Below, piece after piece: positions 24,874 to 32,199 of a stretch of 64,000 bases of DNA. The DNA lies in the NCBI RefSeq assembly GCF_008868125.1, contig NZ_WAAQ01000001.1, positions 248,001-312,000 of the forward strand, in the 5' to 3' direction. Origin of the DNA: Microbacterium maritypicum. GTDB lineage: Bacteria; Actinomycetota; Actinomycetes; Actinomycetales; Microbacteriaceae. Each line of letters starts with the position of its first letter. Positions within the stretch are counted from its first letter, which is position 1. Position numbers and translations under genes: made by a program. The notes beneath the pieces were generated by a model. That model made no database searches. It had not been told where the DNA came from and saw only the letters and a list, made by a program, of their open reading frames with translations.

Positions 24874-26196
24874 ATGACCGACCGCAATGACGACCTGTTC
24901 TCCGCTGCCCGCGCGGTGATCCCCGGTGGGGTCAACTCGCCGGTGCGCGCCTACGGTTCGGTCGGCGGGACGCCGCGGTTCCTCGCCTCCGCGAAGGGGG
25001 CGCGGGTCACTGACGCGGCTGGTCGTGAGTACGTCGACCTCGTCGCTTCGTGGGGTCCTGCCCTGCTCGGTCACGCGCACCCTGAGATCGTCGCGGCGGT
25101 GCAGGAGGCGGCGTCCCGCGGCCTGTCCTTCGGCGCGCCGACCGAGGGCGAGGTCGAGCTCGCCACGCTGATCGCCGACCGCGTGCGGTTCGGCGAGGTC
25201 CGTCCTGTCGAGCGCGTGCGTCTGGTCTCCACCGGAACCGAGGCGACCATGACGGCGATACGCCTCGCGCGGGGCGCCACCGGTCGCGACCTGCTCGTGA
25301 AGTTCGCCGGGCACTACCACGGTCACTCCGACGGTCTTCTCGCCGAAGCGGGTTCGGGTGTCGCCACGCTCGCCCTTCCCGGTTCTGCCGGGGTTCCGGC
25401 GCCGATCGCGGCCCAGACTCTCGTGATCGGCTACAACGACCTGGATGCGCTGGCTGCGGTGTTCGCCGAGCATGGTCAGCGCATCGCCGCCGTCATCGTC
25501 GAGGCATCGGCGGCGAACATGGGCGTCGTCGCGCCGATGCCCGGGTTCAACCGGCTGATCGCCGAGACCGCCCACGCGCACGGTGCCCTGATGATCATCG
25601 ACGAGGTGCTCACCGGATTCCGCGTGCACCCGGCAGGGTTCTGGGGTCTGCAGGCCGCAGCGGGCGAGGACTATCTGCCCGACATCTTCACCTTCGGCAA
25701 GGTCGTCGGCGGGGGGATGCCGTTGGCGGCGCTGGGTGGACGAGCCGAGATCATGGACCTGCTGGCTCCGCTCGGACCGGTGTACCAGGCAGGGACGCTG
25801 TCCGGGAACCCGCTCTCGGTCGCTGCGGGGCTCGCGACGCTGCGGCTCGCGACGCCCGAGGTCTACGCGACCGTCGACGCGGCGGCCGCACGGGTGTCCG
25901 CTGCTCTCGATGCCGCTCTCACATCAGCGGGTGTGACGCACGCGGTCGCCACCGCCGGCAACCTGTTCAACGCGTCCTTCCGGGCATCGGCGCCGAGGGA
26001 CTACGCCGAGGCTCAGGCGCAGGAGTCGTACCGCTATGCGCCGTTCTTCCACTCGCTGCGTGAGCAGGGCGTGGCTCTTCCGCCGAGCGTGTTCGAGGCC
26101 TGGTTCCTCACCGCAGCGCACGGCGAGGAAGAGCTGCAGCAGATCGAGGCCGCCCTCCCCGCTGCTGCGGCTGCCGCGGCAGCTGCGCGCCCGTAA
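24874..26196 (+). CDS. hemL: Glutamate-1-semialdehyde 2,1-aminomutase
   Basis: 440 residues from ATG 24874, with a GAGGAG ribosome site upstream. It is a class III PLP enzyme converting glutamate-1-semialdehyde to ALA. Visible motifs: [17 protein letters not shown] at the N-terminus, [30 protein letters not shown], the cofactor Asp region [13 protein letters not shown], and the PLP lysine in [18 protein letters not shown] near residue 275. The frame is open to 24751, but that part overlaps hemB. It ends the rightward heme run in an Ala-rich tail. Together with hemA it provides the C5 route to ALA. Confidence 0.96.
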   Translation: MTDRNDDLFSAARAVIPGGVNSPVRAYGSVGGTPRFLASAKGARVTDAAGREYVDLVASWGPALLGHAHPEIVAAVQEAASRGLSFGAPTEGEVELATLIADRVRFGEVRPVERVRLVSTGTEATMTAIRLARGATGRDLLVKFAGHYHGHSDGLLAEAGSGVATLALPGSAGVPAPIAAQTLVIGYNDLDALAAVFAEHGQRIAAVIVEASAANMGVVAPMPGFNRLIAETAHAHGALMIIDEVLTGFRVHPAGFWGLQAAAGEDYLPDIFTFGKVVGGGMPLAALGGRAEIMDLLAPLGPVYQAGTLSGNPLSVAAGLATLRLATPEVYATVDAAAARVSAALDAALTSAGVTHAVATAGNLFNASFRASAPRDYAEAQAQESYRYAPFFHSLREQGVALPPSVFEAWFLTAAHGEEELQQIEAALPAAAAAAAAARP

Positions 26197-26386
26197 CGCG
26201 ACTCCGGTCAGAAGGACATCGGTCGGCGCCTCGCGCTGATCGGTGGCATTCGCGCACCCGGCAGTGAATCGAGTATGGTACATATGTTCGAATCACGGGG
26301 AAGAAATCATGATGACTGGTGCTGATCGACAAGGGATCGTTGCGTTCCTGTGAACAACTTCCAGACAACTGGCAGGACGGCGCTGG

Positions 26387-26392
26387 CAGACT
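26387..26392 (+). promoter_or_regulatory. -10 box of the 26400 gene (leaderless)
   Basis: CAGACT lies 7 nt before ATG 26400 and decides this start over the earlier in-frame ATG 26319. Confidence 0.45.
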
Positions 26393-26399
26393 GGGTGAC

Positions 26400-26849
26400 A
26401 TGGTGACGTTGTTGCTGGACCAGACGCAACTCGAGGTCGTTCTCTCGCCGATCGAACGTGCCGCCACCTTCCACCGCGACAACCTCCGGATCGCGCGCGA
26501 CACCATCACCAAGGTGCAGCTGACAGAAGATGCCTGGACCTGGCTGCGTGGAGTCCCCAACCCCGGGACGCACATCCCCGGTGTGCTCGCTGCGGGCAGC
26601 TGGAAGGCCGCGGGCAGCCTCGACTTCGTGCTGATCCGCCGGCGTCGCCCGAGTGTCGTGATCGACCTCGAGGGCGATGAGCAGTACCGACGGCTGATCC
26701 TCACCACGAGTCACGGGCTCGCGCTCACGCAGGCACTACGCCTCGACGTGACCGACGAGCCGGCGAACGTCGAAGAGATCGTGGCGACCGCACCGGTGCC
26801 TGTCTCGAAGGGCCGCCGTCGGCCCGTCATCCGGCCCCGACCCGCCTGA
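26400..26849 (+). CDS. Conserved hypothetical protein, PH-domain-like
   Basis: 149 residues from ATG 26400. The N-terminus MVTLLLDQTQLEVVLSPIER and the strands DNLRIARDTITKVQLTEDAW, SLDFVLIRRRRPSVVIDL and YRRLILTTSHG suggest a small beta-barrel of bacterial PH-domain type. It has no signal peptide or membrane segment, and the last 20 residues are basic and Pro-rich. The in-frame extension to 26319 is unlike the family style and is rejected. It is followed by a strong hairpin terminator. Function unknown. Confidence 0.75.
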   Translation: MVTLLLDQTQLEVVLSPIERAATFHRDNLRIARDTITKVQLTEDAWTWLRGVPNPGTHIPGVLAAGSWKAAGSLDFVLIRRRRPSVVIDLEGDEQYRRLILTTSHGLALTQALRLDVTDEPANVEEIVATAPVPVSKGRRRPVIRPRPA

Positions 26850-26899
26850 CCTGCAGCTTCGGGGCGCACGCCGGGTGCGGCGACCTCCTCTGAACGAAG

Positions 26900-26933
26900 A
26901 ACGCCCTCCAGACCTGCGGGTCCGGAGGGCGTT
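26900..26933. terminator. Bidirectional hairpin terminator
   Basis: AACGCCCTCC (26900-26909) pairs with GGAGGGCGTT (26924-26933), and GACC/GGTC extend the stem inward around a TGCG loop. It lies between convergent gene ends. Confidence 0.85.
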
Positions 26934-26949
26934 CCATGTCAGCTGAAGC

Positions 26950-28938
26950 TCAGTTGTGGTGGTGCTCGTCGCCGTCGTGGTTGTCGTTGTCGGCATGGTT
27001 CTGATCGACATCGGCAGGGCCGGATTCCTCGGTGCCGGACTCCGGGTGCTCTGACGTGTCGTGACCGGCTTCGTCCGTCTCGGAGTGACTCGAGGACTCC
27101 GCGAGCGGCACGGTGTCGATGATGCCGGTGGATGCGACGGTCCAGTGCGCGCCCTCTGCGGGGGTGTCGTCGCTGCCCGCCGTCTCGCTCTCCGCGCTCA
27201 GCGGGTAGTCCTTGGGCTCGTCCTCGTAATACGCACGCGCCGCCGCGGCGAGCATCGAGCTCACCGCCGCAGAGCGGGGGTCTTCGTCGTCGACGTCGAC
27301 AGGGGAGGAGTCGGCGTCGGCGTCGGACGCGGGGGCCTGGTCATCCTCGGATGCGTCGTGGAGATCGGCGAAGATCTCGACACCGCTGTGGTCCTCGTCG
27401 CCGTGCACCTCCTCGGATCCGGGGGCGTCGACCGATACGGCGGTAACGCCGTCGGCGTCCTCGGCAGAGGCGTCGTTCACCGCGGTCGGTGCTGCAGCAC
27501 CGAACAGGATCTCATCGAACGACCGTTCCGGGGCCTCCTCGAAGGAGACCGCGTCGTCCTGAACGTCGTGACCCGGCTCGCCGTCGGTCTGCTCGCCGTC
27601 GGTCTGCTGGTCGTCAGTCTCCAGTCCGTCGACCACCGCGGCGTCCGCGGATGCGTCGCCTTCAGCAGCATCGCCCGCCTCTTCGGTCGCCGCGTCCACA
27701 TCGGTATCCACGTCCACGTCGGCGGCAGGAGCGTCAGGCTCATCCGCGACCTGCTCGGTGTCGACCTGCTGGGTGTTTTCCTGTTCCGTGCGGTCGTGGT
27801 CCGTGTCGACGGATGCGGCGAGGTCGTCGGCCACGGCTGCGCCCGCAGGAGCGGCGGCGGCCTCGGCCGCCCACGCGGCAGCTGCGGCGACAGGGATGGC
27901 GACAACCGAATCGGCGGGAGCCGGTGCGGAAGCGTCTGCCGCTTCCTCGGAAGCACTCTCGTCGGCAGCGGCCTCTTCGGAGATCGCCTCCGAGGGTGCC
28001 GGCGCGGCGAGCTGCGGCGGGGTCGTCGCAGCGTTCGGTGCGAAACGGCCCCCGCGCATCAGATCGATGAAGACGTCTTCGAGCGTCGGTCCGCGCTGCA
28101 CCAGGGTGCTCAGCGCGATGCCCGCTTCGGCGGCGACGGCGCCGACCGTGCCGGCATCCCCGCCACGCACCGTCAAGCCCGAACGCAGCACCTCGATGTC
28201 GAATCCGGCCGCCATGAGCGAAGCCGTCAGCGCGGCGCGATCAGCGGCGTCGACGATGACGGAGCCGCCCTTGGGGTCGGCGAGAGTCTCGATGCCGCTG
28301 GCAAGTACGAGCGTGCCCTTCGAGAGCACGAGCACGTTGTCGGCGACCTGCTCGACCTCGCTGAGGACGTGCGACGACACGAGCACGGTGCGTCCCTCGT
28401 CGGCGAGACGTCGCATCAGCAGGCGCATCCAGCGGATGCCCTCGGGGTCGAGCCCGTTGGCCGGCTCGTCGAAGACGAGGGCGCCGGGGTCGCCGAGGAG
28501 CGCGTGGGCGACGCTGAGCCGCTGACGCATGCCGAGGGAGAAGCCGCCGATGCGGGAGTCGCCCTCGCCCTCGAGGCCGACCAGCGAGAGCACCTCGCCG
28601 ACGCGCGACAGGGGGATGCCGTTCGCCTTGGCGGCGATGGTCAGCTGGCGTTCGGCGGTGCGGCGAGGACGGTAGACCGTCTCCTCGAGCACCGCGCCGA
28701 TCGTACGCAACGGCTGGCGGAGCTCGGCGTAGGTGGCGCCGCCGATGGTCGCCGTGCCGGATGTGGCGCGCACCTGACCGAGCAGGATGCGCAGCGTCGT
28801 GGTCTTGCCGGCTCCGTTCGGGCCGAGGAAGGCGGTGACGGCACCGGGCTCGACGCGCGCGGAGAAGTCCGAGACGGCGGTCACCTCATTGAAGCGCTTC
28901 GTCACGTGCGTGAACTCGAGCACCTGTCCTTCAGGCAT
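26950..28938 (-). CDS. ABC transporter ATPase with about 360-residue acidic tail
   Basis: 662 residues from ATG 28938. Residues 1-300 are a complete ABC ATPase of the CcmA/DrrA type: Walker A GPNGAGKTTT (39-48), signature FSLGMRQRL (133-141), Walker B LVFDEPANGLDPEG (154-167) and H-loop SSHVLSEVEQ with His190. From about 300 to 662 the protein is low complexity, rich in Ala, Asp, Glu, Ser and Val, and strongly acidic, ending in a His/Asp/Asn-rich stretch with NDNHDGDEHHHN. No permease gene is adjacent. An in-frame start at 29007 would add 23 residues. It may serve a distant membrane partner or have a non-transport role; the tail could bind metal. Confidence 0.88.
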   Translation of the reverse strand: MPEGQVLEFTHVTKRFNEVTAVSDFSARVEPGAVTAFLGPNGAGKTTTLRILLGQVRATSGTATIGGATYAELRQPLRTIGAVLEETVYRPRRTAERQLTIAAKANGIPLSRVGEVLSLVGLEGEGDSRIGGFSLGMRQRLSVAHALLGDPGALVFDEPANGLDPEGIRWMRLLMRRLADEGRTVLVSSHVLSEVEQVADNVLVLSKGTLVLASGIETLADPKGGSVIVDAADRAALTASLMAAGFDIEVLRSGLTVRGGDAGTVGAVAAEAGIALSTLVQRGPTLEDVFIDLMRGGRFAPNAATTPPQLAAPAPSEAISEEAAADESASEEAADASAPAPADSVVAIPVAAAAAWAAEAAAAPAGAAVADDLAASVDTDHDRTEQENTQQVDTEQVADEPDAPAADVDVDTDVDAATEEAGDAAEGDASADAAVVDGLETDDQQTDGEQTDGEPGHDVQDDAVSFEEAPERSFDEILFGAAAPTAVNDASAEDADGVTAVSVDAPGSEEVHGDEDHSGVEIFADLHDASEDDQAPASDADADSSPVDVDDEDPRSAAVSSMLAAAARAYYEDEPKDYPLSAESETAGSDDTPAEGAHWTVASTGIIDTVPLAESSSHSETDEAGHDTSEHPESGTEESGPADVDQNHADNDNHDGDEHHHN

Positions 28939-29040
28939 CCGTGACCTCTCGTCGCATTTTGAACAGTTCCTCCCTATCCTGCCGGAAAAGCCTGTCGGAT
29001 CCCGCATTTCGCGCGGAATACCGCCGTTTGCCGAAAGGGG

Positions 29041-29046
29041 TAGCCT
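29041..29046 (+). promoter_or_regulatory. -10 box of the 29054 gene (leaderless GTG)
   Basis: TAGCCT lies 7 nt before GTG 29054. Confidence 0.5.
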
Positions 29047-29053
29047 GGCGAGC

Positions 29054-30115
29054 GTGACCGATTCTCACGCTGCATCCCGTGTCCTCGTCCGCACCGAAGG
29101 GGCGCTCGGGCGGCTCACGCTCAATCGCCCTGAGGCGATCAACGCCCTCGACGTCGAGATGATCCAGGCCCTCACCGCGGCGTTGAACGCCTGGCGCGAC
29201 GACACCGACGTGCAGATCGTGCTGCTGGACGGGGCAGGCGGGCGTGGCATGTGCGCCGGCGGCGACGTGCGCGCACTGCACGCGCAGATCGTGGCAGGGC
29301 AGGCCGAGCAGACCGCCGAGTTCTTCCGCGCCGAGTACGCGTTGAACGCCATGATCGCCGAGTACCCCAAGCCGGTGGTGGCCCTCGCCGACGGCATCAC
29401 GATGGGCGGCGGGATCGGGCTCGCCGGTCACGCGGCGATCCGCATCGTCACGGAGCGCTCCCAGCTCGCGATGCCCGAGACGCGGATCGGATTCACGCCG
29501 GATGTCGGCGGCACCTGGCTGCTCGGCCGTGCGCCCGGACGGCTCGGCGAGTACTTCGGCCTCACCGGGGCAGTGATGAATGGAGCGGATGCCGTCTATC
29601 TCGGGTTCGCCGATCACTACGTGCCGTCGGAGCGCCTCGAGGCGCTGAGCGAGGCTCTCGCGTTCCGCGCCGACCCGACGAGCCCCAGCGAGATCGTGCT
29701 GCTGTTCGACGAGACGCCCGAGCCCTCGCAGCTGCCCGCGTCGAGGGAGTGGATCGACGAGGCCTTCTCCGCTCCCACCGTGAGCGAGATCATCGAACGC
29801 CTGCAGGCGCAGGGCACGACGGATGCCGCCGCAACCGCGGATCTCCTCGAGGGTCTCGCGCCGACCGGCCTCACGGTCACGCTCGATGCCGTGCGCGAGG
29901 CACGCGACCTGCCGGGGCTTCGCGCGGCGCTGGAGGGCGAGTACCGCCGCGTGATGTGGTTCGTGAACGAGCACCCCGACCTCGTCGAGGGCATCCGCGC
30001 GCAGATCGTCGACAAGGATCGCAACCCGAAGTGGGACCCGGCGACCCTGGCCGAGCTCGCTCCGGACGCCGGTGCCCCTGCGCGCGCGTACGTTCCGCAG
30101 CCCGCCCTGTTCTGA
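29054..30115 (+). CDS. Enoyl-CoA hydratase/isomerase family, 3-hydroxyisobutyryl-CoA hydrolase-like
   Basis: 353 residues from GTG 29054. The crotonase fold is clear: LGRLTLNRPEAINALDVEMI, the oxyanion-hole segment GGRGMCAGGDVRALH near residue 70, and MGGGIGLAGHAAIRIVTE. The long C-terminal half (about 200-340), with VMWFVNEHPDLVEGIRAQIVDKDRNPKWDP, is the hallmark of the HIBYL-CoA hydrolase subgroup, which acts in valine breakdown. No other valine-catabolic gene is adjacent, so the substrate is inferred from the family. The frame is open to 28787, but the upstream part overlaps the ABC gene on the other strand. Confidence 0.9.
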   Translation: MTDSHAASRVLVRTEGALGRLTLNRPEAINALDVEMIQALTAALNAWRDDTDVQIVLLDGAGGRGMCAGGDVRALHAQIVAGQAEQTAEFFRAEYALNAMIAEYPKPVVALADGITMGGGIGLAGHAAIRIVTERSQLAMPETRIGFTPDVGGTWLLGRAPGRLGEYFGLTGAVMNGADAVYLGFADHYVPSERLEALSEALAFRADPTSPSEIVLLFDETPEPSQLPASREWIDEAFSAPTVSEIIERLQAQGTTDAAATADLLEGLAPTGLTVTLDAVREARDLPGLRAALEGEYRRVMWFVNEHPDLVEGIRAQIVDKDRNPKWDPATLAELAPDAGAPARAYVPQPALF

Positions 30116-30149
30116 GCCCGGGTTGTTCTGAGCCCGCCCTGTTCTGAGC
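30099..30149 (+). repeat. 19-bp direct repeat at a gene end
   Basis: AGCCCGCCCTGTTCTGAGC occurs at 30099-30117 and 30131-30149, 32 bases apart. The first copy includes the stop codon of the crotonase gene. It looks like a short local duplication. Confidence 0.75.
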
Positions 30150-30373
30150 GAGGGCGTGTTCACCTGTCGGGAGGATGCACGGTTGTCGGGCAGAACGGGC
30201 GGTTTCGTCACGCGAGACGCCGGAACTCCCGACGGACGAACTCCGGTGAGCTCGAGGTCGTACGTCACGGGGCCGGTTTGCCGGAAACTCGTTGTTCGTC
30301 CGAGTGGAGAAACCGCTGATCGGAGCGGGAGGCGGTTCGCTGTGAGCGAAGGTCCACCGTGAGGGGGATACGA
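30150..30373. other. Gene-poor stretch before the ABC exporter
   Basis: Together with the short ORF at 30374 this forms the largest gap in the window (30116-30471). It holds GC-rich sequence with small inverted repeats (for example GTTTGCCGGAAAC) but no convincing ORF, RNA gene or known riboswitch. It is probably promoter and leader sequence for the exporter operon. Confidence 0.5.
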
Positions 30374-30460
30374 ATGTCCGTGGATCGTGGCACTCTGTCT
30401 TGTGGCCGATTGTCGGTCGGCATCCGTCTGCCGAGAAATCCGCCGCTTCATCCTTCCTAG
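30374..30460 (+). CDS. Possible 28-residue leader ORF of the ABC exporter
   Basis: ATG 30374 has a GAGGGGG ribosome site 6 nt upstream and reads 28 codons to TAG at 30458, ending 11 bases before the exporter GTG. The coding part contains the hairpin TCGGCA/TGCCGA (30417-30434). The peptide starts MSVDRGTLSCGRLS and ends RNPPLHPS, with no obvious stalling motif except a Pro pair. It could be a regulatory leader peptide or chance. No homologue is recognised. Confidence 0.35.
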   Translation: MSVDRGTLSCGRLSVGIRLPRNPPLHPS

Positions 30461-30471
30461 AAAGTCCGCCT

Positions 30472-32199
30472 GTGCTGGGAAAAATCCTCCTCCGCTATCT
30501 CTCCCGATACCGATGGCTGCTGCTCGCGGTGCTGGTCTTCCAGCTCGCCAGCGTGGCGGCGACCCTCTACCTCCCGCGCCTGAACGCCGACATCATCGAC
30601 AAGGGCGTCGCCCGCGGTGACACGGCGTACATCTGGAGCACCGGTCTGTTCATGCTCGCGGTCTCGCTGGGGCAGATCATCGCCTCCGTCACCGCGACCT
30701 ACTTCGCCGCACGCGCCGCGATGGGCGCCGGCCGCGACATCCGTGCCGACGTGTTCGGCAAGGTCAGCGGCTTCTCCGAGCGCGAGGTGTCGCAGTTCGG
30801 CGCCGGCTCGCTCATCACCCGCAACACCAACGACGTGCAGCAGGTGCAGATGCTCGCCATGATGGGCGCCACCATGCTCGTCACGGCCCCGCTGCTCGCG
30901 ATCGGCGGCATCATCTTCGCCGTGCAGACCAATGTCGGCCTGAGCTGGCTCATCGCCGTCTCGGTGCCGCTGCTGCTGATCCTGGCCGCCGTCGTGATCG
31001 GGCGCATGGTGCCGCTGTTCCGCAGCTACCAGGGCAAGCTCGACAACGTCAACCGCATCATGCGCGAGCAGCTCACGGGTGTCCGCGTCGTGCGCGCCTT
31101 CGTGCGCGAGCGCATCGAGGAGGAGCGCTTCCGCGGCGCCAACACCGACATCATGGTGGTCGGGCGCAAGGTCGGCTCGCTCTTCGTGCTGCTGTTCCCG
31201 CTGTTCATGCTCATCCTCAACGTCACCGTCGTCTCGGTCATCTGGTTCGGCGGCATCGAGGTCAACAACGGCACGGTGCAGGTGGGCACGCTGTTCGCCT
31301 TCATGCAGTACATCGGCCAGATCATGGGCGGCGTCATCATGGCCAGCTTCATGGCGATGATGATCCCGCGCGCCGCGGTCTCGGCCGAGCGCATCGGCGA
31401 GGTGCTCGACTCCGAGTCCACTCTGGTCCGCCCCGAGAACGGCGTCACGGAGTTCCCGGTCCCCGGTGCCGTCGCACTCGACGACGTCGAGTTCACCTAC
31501 CCCGGAGCCGACTCCCCGGTGCTCACCGGCATCAGCTTCGCCGCGCAGCCGGGCGAGACGGTCGCGATCGTCGGATCCACCGGATCGGGCAAGACGACCC
31601 TCGTGTCGCTCATCCCGCGTCTGTTCGACGTCTCGGGTGGTGCCGTGCACGTCGGCGGCACCGATGTGCGCGAGGCCGACGTCGAGTCCCTCTGGGACAG
31701 CATCGGCCTGGTGCCGCAGCGTCCGTTCCTCTTCACCGGCACCGTCGCGTCGAACCTGCGCTACGGCCGCGAAGAGGCGACGGACGAAGAGCTCTGGCAT
31801 GCGCTCGACATCGCTCAGGGCCGCGACTTCGTCGAAGAGATGCCCGACGGCCTCGAGTCCCGCATCGCCCAGGGCGGCACGAACGTCTCCGGCGGTCAGC
31901 GTCAGCGACTCGCGATCGCCCGTGCGATCGTGCACCAGCCGCAGATCCTCGTCTTCGACGACTCGTTCTCGGCCCTCGACCTCACGACGGATGCCCGGCT
32001 CCGCCAGGCACTGTGGCGGGAACTCCCGCACGTGACGAAGATCGTGGTCGCCCAGCGCATCTCCACGATCACGGATGCCGATCGCATCGTCGTCCTCGAC
32101 GGCGGCACCATGGTCGGCGTCGGCACGCATGAGGAACTGCTCGAGACGAGCGACACCTACCGAGAGATCGTCGAGTCGCAGCTGGGGGTGGACGCATGA
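30472..32199 (+). CDS. ABC exporter half-transporter, subunit with degenerate ATP site
   Basis: 575 residues from GTG 30472; the open frame starts at 30400. Six membrane helices occupy about residues 10-300 (ABC type 1 exporter fold), then a nucleotide-binding domain: Walker A GSTGSGKTT near 368, signature NVSGGQRQRLAIARA, Walker B ILVFDDSFSALD near 494 with Asp where the catalytic Glu should be, and the H-loop as VVAQRIS with Gln instead of His. Those substitutions mark the degenerate site of heterodimeric exporters such as BmrCD or TM287/288. Its partner overlaps by 4 bases (ATGA). Likely multidrug or lipid export. Confidence 0.92.
   Translation: MLGKILLRYLSRYRWLLLAVLVFQLASVAATLYLPRLNADIIDKGVARGDTAYIWSTGLFMLAVSLGQIIASVTATYFAARAAMGAGRDIRADVFGKVSGFSEREVSQFGAGSLITRNTNDVQQVQMLAMMGATMLVTAPLLAIGGIIFAVQTNVGLSWLIAVSVPLLLILAAVVIGRMVPLFRSYQGKLDNVNRIMREQLTGVRVVRAFVRERIEEERFRGANTDIMVVGRKVGSLFVLLFPLFMLILNVTVVSVIWFGGIEVNNGTVQVGTLFAFMQYIGQIMGGVIMASFMAMMIPRAAVSAERIGEVLDSESTLVRPENGVTEFPVPGAVALDDVEFTYPGADSPVLTGISFAAQPGETVAIVGSTGSGKTTLVSLIPRLFDVSGGAVHVGGTDVREADVESLWDSIGLVPQRPFLFTGTVASNLRYGREEATDEELWHALDIAQGRDFVEEMPDGLESRIAQGGTNVSGGQRQRLAIARAIVHQPQILVFDDSFSALDLTTDARLRQALWRELPHVTKIVVAQRISTITDADRIVVLDGGTMVGVGTHEELLETSDTYREIVESQLGVDA

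Noticed and set aside
26269..26294. Possible LexA/SOS box around ACATATGTTCGAA
   Set aside because: Only one half-site (GTTCGA) fits; the left half reads GGTAC instead of CGAAC. No DNA-repair gene follows.
26283..26353. Two very short ORFs (13 and 14 codons) before the 26400 gene
   Set aside because: Too short, with weak or no ribosome sites, and not linked to the start of the next gene. The downstream gene has its own -10 box.
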